The notes: generated by a model not told the origin, from the letters alone. A DNA stretch of 64,000 bases from Alteromonas_E sp965248545 (GCA_965248545.1 OZ252110.1:620001-684000), one strand, 5' to 3'; positions 26,986 through 36,331 are shown, numbered from the stretch's first letter. Numbers and translations are program-made.

Positions 26986-28037
26986 GTAATGTTCACAATT
27001 TCAGCACACGTGAGGACATCCACGAGCAGGCGTGTGTTTGGATTAGTCGCATAGATCGCGGACTTAGCGAGCAGGAAATAGAAACCCTTTCTGTCTGGTT
27101 AGCAACGAGCAACGCGCATCGCGAAGTGCTGTTTGAATTAGCGAGTCTGTGGGACGACATGTCTGTTCTACACGAATTGAGTGGTTTGTTTCCGCTTCAC
27201 GAACAAGAACCCGAGCAGTCTACTGGCCGTTCAAATGTAGTCCGATGGCAAATTGCCGCCAGTATAGCCTTTGTATTTTTGACGGTTGGCGGTCTATTTT
27301 TGAATCAATGGGGCGCGTCACCCGATGACTTAGTAGTAGCTGCGCAGCGAGCATCGACGCAAGTTGGAGAGCAGAAGAGTATCACCCTCTCTGATGGCTC
27401 AACACTGCATCTAAACACGAATTCAGTTGTCAGCATTGTATTTTCAGAACAAGAAAGACGTATTTCCCTGCTCCAAGGTGAAGCGTATTTCGATGTGGCT
27501 CACGAAAAAAGACGCCCCTTTGTGGTTGCCGCTGGCGCCAATACCGTTACAGCGATAGGTACTGCATTTAATGTACAATTAGTTGATAGCGCTGCATTTG
27601 AGTTGGTTGTCACCGATGGCCGCGTGTTGGTTCAAGATAAAGCACTGCAACGTTCTGAAGAAGACTCGAAGATTCTCTCTGGTCAGAGCGCTATTGTTGA
27701 TGAAGGCTCACTGGTCTTCTCTGGCGAGAAAGTTCTTATAGACAAGAAAATAGCTGATAGGCAAGCGGTAACTACCGAACTAATGGATGACGACCTTGCC
27801 TGGCAAAAGGGCATGTTAGTGTTCAAAGGAGAGACCTTAGCGAGTGTATTAGAGGAAATTACCCGATACACCCCGATGCGCTTCCAGATCACAGACGAAT
27901 CCCTAAGAACACGTCGCGTGGCAGGATCCTTCAAGGTCGGCGATATTGATGGCCTACTAAATGCTCTCGAGCACAGTTTCGCAATCAAAAACGAACAAGT
28001 TTCACAATATACTATCCTACTTTCTGAAGGAGCCTAA
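26982..28037 (+). CDS. FecR-type anti-sigma/sigma regulator
   Basis: A 351-residue inner-membrane regulator. The cytosolic FecR N-terminal domain (about 10-60: EQACVWISRIDRGLSEQEIETL, in a DUF4880-like pattern) should bind the sigma factor. One membrane helix follows near 89-107 (IAASIAFVFLTVGGLFL). The periplasmic FecR domain (about 120-220: SITLSDGSTLHLNTNSVVS, GEAYFDVAHEKRRPFVV) precedes a C-terminal STN-like/DUF4974 domain (about 275-350: ETLASVLEEITRYTPMRF). Translationally coupled to the sigma gene. A hairpin overlaps its stop codon. Confidence 0.94.
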   Translation: MSNVHNFSTREDIHEQACVWISRIDRGLSEQEIETLSVWLATSNAHREVLFELASLWDDMSVLHELSGLFPLHEQEPEQSTGRSNVVRWQIAASIAFVFLTVGGLFLNQWGASPDDLVVAAQRASTQVGEQKSITLSDGSTLHLNTNSVVSIVFSEQERRISLLQGEAYFDVAHEKRRPFVVAAGANTVTAIGTAFNVQLVDSAAFELVVTDGRVLVQDKALQRSEEDSKILSGQSAIVDEGSLVFSGEKVLIDKKIADRQAVTTELMDDDLAWQKGMLVFKGETLASVLEEITRYTPMRFQITDESLRTRRVAGSFKVGDIDGLLNALEHSFAIKNEQVSQYTILLSEGA

Positions 28038-28047
28038 AAGGCTCCTT
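28027..28047 (+). terminator. Terminator overlapping the FecR stop codon
   Basis: AAGGAGCC (28027-28034) and GGCTCCTT (28040-28047) form an 8-bp stem; the 5-base loop contains the TAA stop. The T run is short. Confidence 0.75.
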
Positions 28048-28355
28048 TATACTGTCCAACTAACCGCATAGAACAACGTGTTCAAGCGCATTCTTGCGTA
28101 TCATTGTTGTCATTTTTGCGACGATATTGTAGCTTTGGAGCTAAATCAATACGAACCGATAGTTTTGTACTGATGCTGGCAATACAAACAGCTATCAGAA
28201 AAAAATAACAATAATACAATGCGGTTAAAACTTAACACGTGTTTACTTGAAATAACCTGGTCAACGGTGCGTAGTCATCGCCACTGCGCCCCTGTGTCTC
28301 TCGATTGCCTGTTAGCGAGACAGTGACTGTTGTTTTATGTGGAGTAAGTTATCCG
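28048..28355. other. Intergenic region upstream of the STN receptor
   Basis: About 308 bases with no gene. It should contain the promoter of the STN-bearing receptor, expected to be read by the FecI-like sigma. I could not find an obvious motif shared with the region upstream of the first receptor by eye. Confidence 0.4.
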
Positions 28356-31271
28356 ATGACGAATAAGTTATCGCGCCTCCAATTTAGCATCAACAGGCTG
28401 CGAATTGGCTTGGCAATAATATTATTGCAGTTCGGGGGCTTGGCGTATGCTCAGCAAGCAACCTTCGCTATTCCCGCGCTGAGAGCCGATGAAGCACTTA
28501 CCTTATTCGCCAAACAAGCGAACATAACGCTGCTGTTTCCCTTTGATATCGCCGAGACGATCACGGCAAAACCGCTTACTGGGGAGTATTCGCTCCGGCA
28601 GGGATTAGAATTACTGCTCGAAGGCTCTTCATTGGTTGTGGTTCAAGATGAAAATGGATTGCTTAGTGTTCAAGCAAAGCGAAAACAACCGCCACCGGCA
28701 ACAACCCTCGATGCAATAGAGTCAAATGAAGATGCGGTATTTCCGGCGGTTATCGAACAAATCGCTGTCGTTGGCAGCAGGAGCTTGCCAAGAACGGTCA
28801 TTTCTTCGCCAGTGCCAATTGACGTGATTGGTGGTCCTCAGCTGTCGCAACAAGGTGAAACCGACGTTCTGGGTATGTTGAGCAACTTGGTGCCATCACT
28901 GAATGTAAATGATCAATCCATCAATGATGCCGCCAGTTTGGTACGCCCGGCGAATTTGCGTGGCATGGCGTCTGATCACACCCTGATCCTGCTCAATGGC
29001 AAACGTCGACATCGCAGCGCCGCAATAACCTTCTTGGGTGGTGGCCTATCCGATGGTGCACAAGGCCCCGACATTTCGGTACTTCCTGCGTCTGCTGTTC
29101 GACAAGTAGAAGTGTTACGTGACGGTGCTGCTGCTCAGTACGGCTCAGATGCTATTGCAGGTGTAATTAATTTTGTACTCAAAGACGATCGCTCTGGTGG
29201 TATGGTGTCATTGCGTGGGGGACAGTTCTTTGAAGGTGATGGCGAGGATTTCCAGGTGCAAGCGAACCTCGGGCTACCATTGGGTAACGAAGGGTTCGCT
29301 AATGTCAGTGCTGAATTTCGCCAACGCAATGCGACCAACCGCGCTACTCAGCGAGCTGATGCGCAAGCGCTCATAAATGCAGGCAATAGGTTTGTTCAAA
29401 ACCCAGCCCAGTTTTGGGGTACCTTGAACGTTGACGATGATGTTAAATTTTCAGTCAATGCTGGCTCGGATTTATCGACCAGCGCTCAGTGGTACGCATT
29501 TTCAAATTATGCCCGACGGGAGATTGAGGGTGGGTTTTATTTTCGTCATCCACACACTCGACGAGGGGTTTTCTCTGCTCAGAACGACGACAGTGCACAA
29601 CCACGACTACTGGTCGGTGATCTGGACGGGTTAAACACGGGAATAGAATGCCCAGATGTGATCATTAGCGATGACAATGTACTCGATGATCCCAGTTATC
29701 AACTCATCGCTGACAACACCACTGCACTTGGACGGAACTGCTTCGCTTTCAACGAAATACTCCCAGGTGGGTTTTCACCTCGATTTGGTGGCCGTGTAGA
29801 GGATGCCGCTATCAGTACTGGCGTGAAAGGCTTTTTAACCTCTGATTGGGCCTATGACTTGAGTGTGAGTTTGGGTTACTCGGGAATCGATTATTTAATC
29901 TCAAACACAATAAATCCATCTTTAGGCCCTGACTCCCCTATGTCATTTAGACCAGGCGGAGCGCGACAAATTGAGCGCTCGGTCAATTTTGACATTACCA
30001 AGTTTGTCGATGGCATTATGAATGAACCGATTCATATCGCCGCTGGGGTTGAATGGCGTAAAGAAAGTTACCACCAAAAAACCGGTGAACTCAGTTCGTA
30101 TCAAGTGGGATTTTTAGCATTAGAGCCTGACACAGGTGTGAGCCAGGGCTTTAGCGTTGGTTCTAACGGTTTTCCTGGCTATACACCGGAATCGTCAGGC
30201 CATTGGAGCCGCAGTAACCTAGCGCTGTATATTGATGTGGAAACCTATCTAAACGACGACTATTTAATGGGAGCCGCCGTCCGCTATGAACATTTCAACG
30301 ATTTTGGCTCAACATTTGAAGGCAAGCTCACTGGACGATACGAATTAAGCGAATTACTGACGCTTCGTGGATCAATCAGTACCGGATTCAAAGCCCCCAC
30401 GGTTGGTCAAAGCAATGTGATCAACGTCACGACGGCTTTTTCTGAACGAGGACTGGAAGACCAAGCAACGCTCCCTCCAACTAACCCAATTTCGATCCAA
30501 GTGGGCGCGACGCCACTTCGCCCAGAAGAGTCGGTCAACAAGAGCCTAGGGCTGGTCTACTATTGGCATGAAGGTTTTTTTGCGACCCTCGACTATTTCC
30601 ATATAACGCTCCACGATAGGATAAGCACAACATCCGCGATTCGACTAAGCGAAGAAGATATTGCCACGCTGATGCGCCAAGGCGTCCCAGATAATCAAAT
30701 ATTTGAAAGTGCTAAGTTCTTCACCAATGACTTCGACACCACAACGCAAGGTGTCGATATTGTCCTGAGTTATGATTTTACTACCGGAGAAATCCAGAAC
30801 GCACTATCTGGTTCATTTAATTGGACCCACACCAATGTAGACCGAGTGACACTCTATCCCAGACTTACACCTGATGGTCAGGTCGAACTCGTTTCAAACC
30901 TCACTGCGTCTCGTATCCGTATGCTGGAAGAGAACTTGCCAGATTATCGGATCGCGCTGGCGTTGAATCAAACATACCAAAACGTGAACGCATTGTGGCG
31001 CGTTCGTTACTACTCCGGGTTTTATGAAGACCATTTAGATGCGTCAGCAGGCTTGGATATCAACGGTAGTTCAGAGACTGTGCTAGATGTGGAGCTCAGT
31101 TATCAAATGACTGACCAAGTGCGGATCACTTTGGGTGCACAAAATCTATTTAATACCAAGCCGTCGAGCAATCCATTTAGCGATATTGCTGGTGCAGAAT
31201 ATCCCCCTACTTCACCGCTGGGCATGAATGGCGGTTATTACTACGCGCGTGTTTCATATACGTTTGAGTGA
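28356..31271 (+). CDS. TonB-dependent receptor with N-terminal STN signalling domain (transducer)
   Basis: Start set at ATG 28356 (GGAG upstream; an in-frame TTG at 28305 only adds 17 residues before the signal peptide). The 971-residue protein has a signal peptide ending LAYAQQ, then an STN domain (about 35-110: FAIPALRADEALTLFAKQ, PLTGEYSLRQGLELLLEGS). A proline-rich linker, TonB-box-like IEQIAVVGSR, plug and barrel follow. The plug is nearly identical to that of the 23682-26249 paralogue (RPANLRGMASDHTL, FLGGGLSDGAQGPDIS, LRDGAAAQYGSDAIAGV). The STN domain would touch FecR and report ligand binding. The chain ends YTFE, so the usual terminal aromatic is followed by one extra Glu. Confidence 0.94.
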   Translation: MTNKLSRLQFSINRLRIGLAIILLQFGGLAYAQQATFAIPALRADEALTLFAKQANITLLFPFDIAETITAKPLTGEYSLRQGLELLLEGSSLVVVQDENGLLSVQAKRKQPPPATTLDAIESNEDAVFPAVIEQIAVVGSRSLPRTVISSPVPIDVIGGPQLSQQGETDVLGMLSNLVPSLNVNDQSINDAASLVRPANLRGMASDHTLILLNGKRRHRSAAITFLGGGLSDGAQGPDISVLPASAVRQVEVLRDGAAAQYGSDAIAGVINFVLKDDRSGGMVSLRGGQFFEGDGEDFQVQANLGLPLGNEGFANVSAEFRQRNATNRATQRADAQALINAGNRFVQNPAQFWGTLNVDDDVKFSVNAGSDLSTSAQWYAFSNYARREIEGGFYFRHPHTRRGVFSAQNDDSAQPRLLVGDLDGLNTGIECPDVIISDDNVLDDPSYQLIADNTTALGRNCFAFNEILPGGFSPRFGGRVEDAAISTGVKGFLTSDWAYDLSVSLGYSGIDYLISNTINPSLGPDSPMSFRPGGARQIERSVNFDITKFVDGIMNEPIHIAAGVEWRKESYHQKTGELSSYQVGFLALEPDTGVSQGFSVGSNGFPGYTPESSGHWSRSNLALYIDVETYLNDDYLMGAAVRYEHFNDFGSTFEGKLTGRYELSELLTLRGSISTGFKAPTVGQSNVINVTTAFSERGLEDQATLPPTNPISIQVGATPLRPEESVNKSLGLVYYWHEGFFATLDYFHITLHDRISTTSAIRLSEEDIATLMRQGVPDNQIFESAKFFTNDFDTTTQGVDIVLSYDFTTGEIQNALSGSFNWTHTNVDRVTLYPRLTPDGQVELVSNLTASRIRMLEENLPDYRIALALNQTYQNVNALWRVRYYSGFYEDHLDASAGLDINGSSETVLDVELSYQMTDQVRITLGAQNLFNTKPSSNPFSDIAGAEYPPTSPLGMNGGYYYARVSYTFE

Positions 31272-31403
31272 GCCAATCTAAAGTGTGTGCGTATGCTTCA
31301 AGAGTACTATCGCCGAAATTTACGTTGGTACAGTAGTGAACCTGTTGCCCGAATGTTAGACTAACGAAAAACACGAGATACGTTTAAAGGCGCATTGTTT
31401 GTG

Positions 31404-33371
31404 ATGCTTGATCAACGGGTAAAAACCTCGCACCAGCTTTTCATGGCTGCCATATTATCGCTCTTTTTGTTTGGTTGTGGAAGCACACCACAACCGCAAG
31501 CACAAACGCCGGTTGAGGTCGAACGTCCAGTGGAAATAGTACCCGAGGCAACGTCACTGGGTGCGGCCGAATTAATCGCAGCAGCACAGCAAAGTTTCTC
31601 GCTGACGGGTGATGAAGAACAGCGAAATCAACAGCTTTTACAAGCAGCTGAGCATTTTTATGCAGAGGCGAACTGTCCTTCAGCTCTCGTCGTACTGCAC
31701 AGTATTCGCAACTGGCAGTCAGCCATACCAGACACGATTCACCGCAATTTGTTGCTCGCCGAATGCGCGCCGGCAGAACAGCTGGATGCTGCAAAACGCT
31801 TGGCACTACTCGAAATACTGAGCCCGCGACCAGAATTGCGTCAGCGCCAATTGAAAGTGCGCGCGGCTGTTTATGCCAGTCAACAGCAGTTCATTCAAGC
31901 TGCTGCGCAGTATGTACAATTGCAAACGCCGACTGGCGACGAAAATGAACAAATATGGCGCTGGATAAATGCTGCTGCCCCTGGACAGCAACAAGCCGCA
32001 ATCAGCCAATTCCCGCGGTTGCGAAGTTGGTTGAACGTAGCGGCAACACTGCGACGATATGGCGACCAGCCACAGCAAATAGCGCAGTTCTATGCCGATT
32101 TTCTGGCCCAATATCCCAAGCATTACCTCGCTTTGAATACGCCTGTAGAAATTACCAGAGGTATTGCGGCCATTTCTGAGCGACCCCGTAATATAGTGGT
32201 CATGTTGCCACTCACCGGTCGCTTGAGTGCGCAAGGCAATGCGATAAAACAAGGATTGCTCAGTGCGTATTTTGACTCCATTCAAGTTGCGCAGTTAAAA
32301 GACGCCTTGCCACCATTGCAGTTTGTCGACACAACGACATTTAACTTTGACGTCGCAACAGAACAAGTTTTACAAGCAGATTTGATCATCGGTCCGTTAA
32401 CAAAAACCAATATCGAGCGCTTGCAGCCGCTGCTATCCCCCAACACCACATTGTTAGCACTCAATCGGACTGACTCGATAGCGGCGAATCAAGATCGCCC
32501 GAGTGCAAGTGAGATGAATCAAGCCGCTATAGCAGATGAAACAGCGGAGGCTACGCCTGAAGAAGCCCAAATTATGCAACCTGATGCATTCCGTTTTTAT
32601 TTTGCATTGGCACCAGAAGATGAAGCGCAACAACTCGCCAAGTACATCTATACTCAAGGTTATCGTGCGCCGATTTTAGTACATGCACAGGATACCACTA
32701 GCCAGCGACTATCCGCTGCTTTCCTATCCCAATGGCGGGAAATGAATCAACAGACTGACAACCAAGGTATTACGGTTGTGAGTTACGATTCAACCGACGC
32801 CATGCGCGAAGGGGTCGGCTCCGCGTTAGATGTGGCACAAAGTCGAGCCCGCATCGTACAGTTGGAGCGCTTACTAGGCCCTGAATTATATAATGTTCCG
32901 AGAAATCGTCGCGATGTAGATGCCATTGTGGCGTTTGCGTCACCAGAGCAAATTGAACTACTCAACCCGATTATTGAGTCAAGTTTGAGTCCATTTACAG
33001 ATAAGAACGTTCCGGTTTACGTTACATCCAGAAGTATTCGCTTTGATGTTAGCAAAAACCAATTACGCGACTTACAGAACGTCCACTTTTTTGATATGCC
33101 TTGGATGATGCCAACCCATCAGTGGAGTGCTCTAGAAGAGCAGATTGAAGAAGTCTTTCCGCAACAGCGCGATCCACTCAGACGCTTATTCGCTTTAGGC
33201 TACGATGCTTATCAGCAATTCCAAAACCTTCCCTACATGGCCTCTATTCCGCAATTTAGCGTACTGGCCATGAGCGGCAAGTTACGGGTTAACGACAACA
33301 ATGAAGTGGTTCGAGAATTACCGCTCGCAATTATAGATGAGCAACAGGTACGCCTGCTTGCCAACCCGTAA
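31404..33371 (+). CDS. lpoA: Penicillin-binding protein activator LpoA
   Basis: Outer-membrane lipoprotein that stimulates PBP1A in peptidoglycan synthesis. The 655-residue product has a lipoprotein signal ending LFLFGC (Cys near residue 25) and a helical TPR-like N-domain (about 50-250). A periplasmic-binding-protein-like C-domain starts PRNIVVMLPLTGRLSAQGNAIKQG and includes DLIIGPLTKTNIERL and DVDAIVAFASPEQIEL. The start could also be GTG at 31401. First gene of the conserved lpoA-yraN-diaA-dolP run. It lies 8.2 kb from rsmI instead of next to it. Confidence 0.95.
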   Translation: MLDQRVKTSHQLFMAAILSLFLFGCGSTPQPQAQTPVEVERPVEIVPEATSLGAAELIAAAQQSFSLTGDEEQRNQQLLQAAEHFYAEANCPSALVVLHSIRNWQSAIPDTIHRNLLLAECAPAEQLDAAKRLALLEILSPRPELRQRQLKVRAAVYASQQQFIQAAAQYVQLQTPTGDENEQIWRWINAAAPGQQQAAISQFPRLRSWLNVAATLRRYGDQPQQIAQFYADFLAQYPKHYLALNTPVEITRGIAAISERPRNIVVMLPLTGRLSAQGNAIKQGLLSAYFDSIQVAQLKDALPPLQFVDTTTFNFDVATEQVLQADLIIGPLTKTNIERLQPLLSPNTTLLALNRTDSIAANQDRPSASEMNQAAIADETAEATPEEAQIMQPDAFRFYFALAPEDEAQQLAKYIYTQGYRAPILVHAQDTTSQRLSAAFLSQWREMNQQTDNQGITVVSYDSTDAMREGVGSALDVAQSRARIVQLERLLGPELYNVPRNRRDVDAIVAFASPEQIELLNPIIESSLSPFTDKNVPVYVTSRSIRFDVSKNQLRDLQNVHFFDMPWMMPTHQWSALEEQIEEVFPQQRDPLRRLFALGYDAYQQFQNLPYMASIPQFSVLAMSGKLRVNDNNEVVRELPLAIIDEQQVRLLANP

Positions 33372-33723
33372 TGCGTTATCAACCAAGCAAATCGGTGATC
33401 GTGCTGAAATGATCGCCAGACGCTATTTGGAGCGTCATGGTTTGAGTTTCATTACTGCAAACTACCGATGTAAATGCGGTGAAATTGATTTAATTTTGAA
33501 GGAACATCAAACTTGGGTATTTGTCGAAGTTAAATATCGTGCTCAACAAAATTTTGGAACCCCGACAGAGCAATACACCGTTACAAAGCAACGACGTTTG
33601 CATAATGCAGTGAGGTTGTTTTTGTTGGATAATCAGCTCAACGAGTTTCACACGCCTATTCGCATCGACGTCGTTGGTGTATCCGATACAACGATCGAAT
33701 GGATAAAAAATGTCACAGGATAA
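33337..33723 (+). CDS. yraN: YraN family endonuclease-fold protein
   Basis: A 128-residue UPF0102 protein with the PD-(D/E)XK-like core: GDRAEMIARRYLERHGLSFI, then CGEIDLILKEHQTWVFVEVKYR (in two parts: acidic GEIDLI and EVK). Size and order match E. coli YraN (131). The function is uncertain; the fold suggests a nuclease. The best-supported start at 33337 overlaps the lpoA end by 35 bases; the next in-frame ATG, 33409, would remove a conserved helix. Cytosolic. Confidence 0.92.
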   Translation: MSNRYACLPTRNALSTKQIGDRAEMIARRYLERHGLSFITANYRCKCGEIDLILKEHQTWVFVEVKYRAQQNFGTPTEQYTVTKQRRLHNAVRLFLLDNQLNEFHTPIRIDVVGVSDTTIEWIKNVTG

Positions 33724-33729
33724 CTATTC

Positions 33730-34326
33730 ATGCTAGAAAAAATTAAGGCTAATTTCACCGAAAGCGTTCAGACAAAGCTATCCGCTTTGGAAGTACTGCC
33801 GGAATCGATTGAAAAAGCCGCCATGATGATGACTCAGTGTCTCATTAACGGTAATAAGATCCTAAGTTGTGGCAACGGTGGTTCGGCTGGAGACGCGCAG
33901 CATTTTTCATCTGAACTTCTCAACCGCTACGAGCGAGACCGGCCAAGCTTGCCGGCGATGGCACTGACCACTGACAGTTCGACCATAACGTCAATTGCGA
34001 ATGATTACAGCTATGACGAAGTATTTGCCAAACAAGTGCGTGCACTAGGTCAGCCCGGTGATATTTTGTTGGCTATCTCAACCAGCGGTAACTCGCGCAA
34101 TGTAATCAATGCAATGCAGGCGGCATTGGCGAGAGATATGACGATCGTAGCGCTGACCGGTAAGGACGGCGGCGAGATGGCCGGCTTTTTTGGACCGAAT
34201 GACGTCGAAATCCGTGTCCCTTCTTCGCGTACAGCGCGTATTCAAGAGGTTCACTTGTTGGTGATCCATAATCTCTGTGAGTGCATCGATGACACCTTAT
34301 TCCCAACCAGCGAGGACGACGCCTAA
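33730..34326 (+). CDS. diaA: SIS-domain protein at the DiaA position, with GmhA catalytic residues
   Basis: A 198-residue phosphosugar-isomerase-fold protein. Over its whole length it resembles E. coli DiaA, the DnaA-binding initiation factor (FTESVQTKL, VFAKQVRALGQPGDILLAIST, DMTIVALTGKDGGEMAG, ARIQEVHLLVIHNLCECID). However, it keeps the residues catalytic in GmhA (sedoheptulose-7-phosphate isomerase): the glutamate in AQHFSSELLNRY, equivalent to E. coli GmhA Glu65, and the histidine in LLVIHNL, equivalent to His180; E. coli DiaA has replaced both. It could therefore be an LPS-heptose enzyme, a replication factor or both. Its stop overlaps the dolP start (TAATG). Confidence 0.9.
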   Translation: MLEKIKANFTESVQTKLSALEVLPESIEKAAMMMTQCLINGNKILSCGNGGSAGDAQHFSSELLNRYERDRPSLPAMALTTDSSTITSIANDYSYDEVFAKQVRALGQPGDILLAISTSGNSRNVINAMQAALARDMTIVALTGKDGGEMAGFFGPNDVEIRVPSSRTARIQEVHLLVIHNLCECIDDTLFPTSEDDA

Positions 34327-34916
34327 TGGAGCGAAGGATTCGTAACATTGCAGTGGCAGCCCTGCTTGGCGTTGCCGCGTTGACACAGAGCGGATGTGCG
34401 GTGGTGGCAGTAGGTGCAGCTGGCACCGTTGCGGCGGTGAGTGCAAATGATAGGCGCACCGTTGGAACACAGCTTGACGACACGAACATAGCGGGTCGTG
34501 TGGCCTACCAGCTTGCCCTTGTGGAAGCGTTACGCGCCAATGCGAATATTCGTGTTGAAGTGTACAATTCAGTGGTACTGCTGACGGGACAAGCTCCTAC
34601 TCAACGCTTGCGTCAACTGGCTGTTGACGCCACCCAAAAAGTCGAAAATATCAGTAAGATCCACAACCAAATCCGCATCGGCTCACCTGCGACAGCAAGT
34701 ACTCAAGCGAATGACATTTGGATAGCTTCAAAAGTCAGAGCGCAATTTGTCACTGACGAGCGCGTACCGACACTGAATGTGTCCGTTGTAGTTGAAGACG
34801 CTGAGGTATTTTTGATGGGGCGCTTAACAACTGCAGAAGCAAACGCCGCGGTCGACGTAGCGCGCAATGTCAAAGGCGTTAAAAAAGTAGTGAGAGCATT
34901 TGAGTTAAAAAGCTAA
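34326..34916 (+). CDS. dolP: Outer-membrane lipoprotein DolP (dual BON domains)
   Basis: A 196-residue lipoprotein formerly YraP. The signal ends LTQSGC (Cys near 24), followed by a glycine/alanine-rich stretch. Two BON domains follow (about 45-115: DDTNIAGRVAYQLA ... VVLLTGQAPT; about 125-195: NDIWIASKVRAQFV ... DAEVFLMGRLTTAEAN). DolP binds anionic lipid at division sites and helps outer-membrane integrity in E. coli. Overlaps diaA by one base, so it is translationally coupled. Confidence 0.95.
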   Translation: MERRIRNIAVAALLGVAALTQSGCAVVAVGAAGTVAAVSANDRRTVGTQLDDTNIAGRVAYQLALVEALRANANIRVEVYNSVVLLTGQAPTQRLRQLAVDATQKVENISKIHNQIRIGSPATASTQANDIWIASKVRAQFVTDERVPTLNVSVVVEDAEVFLMGRLTTAEANAAVDVARNVKGVKKVVRAFELKS

Positions 34917-34939
34917 TAACCGGTTGCTCCATGCTAATT

Positions 34940-34965
34940 GACACTGTTTCAAAAGAAGCAGTGTC
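34940..34965 (+). terminator. Hairpin after dolP
   Basis: An 11-bp stem with one G-T wobble: GACACTGTTTC (34940-34950), AAAA loop, GAAGCAGTGTC (34955-34965). No T run. Part of the left arm (34946-34956) can instead pair perfectly with 34992-35002, so the structure may switch. Confidence 0.55.
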
Positions 34966-35092
34966 GCACCTATCTGCACTATACATTGTCATCTTTTGAA
35001 ACATTATTTCCGGTAAATGATGACTTTTGTCACATGTATTTGTCGTATTTTAGCCACACAATAGACCTTACTCACGCTTAACTAGGACTAAT

Positions 35093-36295
35093 ATGAAATC
35101 GTCTTCCAGTCGCTTAGTTGCAATGGATGTCCTCAGAGGGTTTGCGTTACTCGGCATCCTATTGATGAACATTCAATCATTTTCCATGCCTGGCGCGGCG
35201 TACCTAAACCCGACTGCATATGGCAATTTTTCTGGTGTCGACCAGTGGGTGTGGAGTGTTAGCCACCTGTTTGCCGATCAAAAATTTATGTCGTTGTTCT
35301 CAATGCTATTTGGTGCGGGTGTTTTATTGTTTTGCCAAAATGCTGAGCAAAAACACGGTAGCGCTCGCAAACTGCATTACACACGGACGTTTTGGTTGCT
35401 CGTTTTTGGCCTACTGCACGGCTACCTGTTTTGGTATGGAGATATTCTGTATGCCTATGCAATGTGTGGCTTTATCATTTATCTGTTGCGCAATAAATCG
35501 ATCCGATTTTTATGCATCACCGCAACTCTGCTGTTGCTAATCAGCTCATGTTACAACTTACTACTAGGTGTAAGTATTGAGCACTTCCCTAAGGACGCGA
35601 TCACTGAGCTAAAAAGCATTTGGCAACCGGATGAGAAAGCGATTCAAGAAGAACTACAAGCCTATTTGGGTTCGTTCACCCAAGCACTAGCTTTTCGCGC
35701 CGAAGAAACCTTTTTTATGCAAAGCTATGTATTTTTCACCATGTTCATCTGGAGAGCCACCGCTATGATGCTACTGGGTATGGCCCTATTTAAGGCGGGC
35801 TTTTTTCATATGGGCTGGCAAACCAAAACCTACATGCGCGGCATTTTCATCGCCCTACCGTTTGGATTAATCCTAGTTGGACTCGGCTTGTACAACAATA
35901 TTAAGCACGACTTTAGCCTCGAATACAGTATGTTTATCGGTAGCCAGTATAATTATTGGGGGAGTATTCTGGTCGCTTTTGGCTATGCCTGCGCTGTCAT
36001 GCTTATGGCTAAAACCGGTTTTGCATCAAGGTTACAAAACCGATTAGCGGCAATTGGCAAAACTGCCTTCAGTAACTACATACTACACACGGTTGTTTTC
36101 ACCAGCCTTTTTTATGGCTATGGGCTGGGGCTATTTGGAGACGTTCTGCGCTGGCAACAACTCTTGTTAGTAATCGTTATGTGGATGGTACAGCTGTGGT
36201 GTTCCGCTATTTGGTTAAAATACTATCGATTTGGCCCGTTGGAATGGGTTTGGCGTAGCTTGACCTACGCAAGACTGCAACCCATGAAGCGTTAG
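35093..36295 (+). CDS. DUF418 family integral membrane protein
   Basis: A 400-residue polytopic membrane protein (about 8-10 helices). The N-terminus RLVAMDVLRGFALLGILLMN is the signature of DUF418/YeiB-like proteins. A conserved SMLFGAG follows near residue 70, RTFWLLVFGLLHGYLFWYGDI near 100, and the DUF418 C-domain AIGKTAFSNYILHT near 325, then GPLEWVWRSLTY at the end. Fold resembles acyltransferase-3 type proteins; function unknown. Inner membrane. Transcribed alone between hairpins. Confidence 0.93.
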   Translation: MKSSSSRLVAMDVLRGFALLGILLMNIQSFSMPGAAYLNPTAYGNFSGVDQWVWSVSHLFADQKFMSLFSMLFGAGVLLFCQNAEQKHGSARKLHYTRTFWLLVFGLLHGYLFWYGDILYAYAMCGFIIYLLRNKSIRFLCITATLLLLISSCYNLLLGVSIEHFPKDAITELKSIWQPDEKAIQEELQAYLGSFTQALAFRAEETFFMQSYVFFTMFIWRATAMMLLGMALFKAGFFHMGWQTKTYMRGIFIALPFGLILVGLGLYNNIKHDFSLEYSMFIGSQYNYWGSILVAFGYACAVMLMAKTGFASRLQNRLAAIGKTAFSNYILHTVVFTSLFYGYGLGLFGDVLRWQQLLLVIVMWMVQLWCSAIWLKYYRFGPLEWVWRSLTYARLQPMKR

Positions 36296-36331
36296 CTTAA
36301 AACAGATAACTTAATACCAGAAAAGGAAAAA

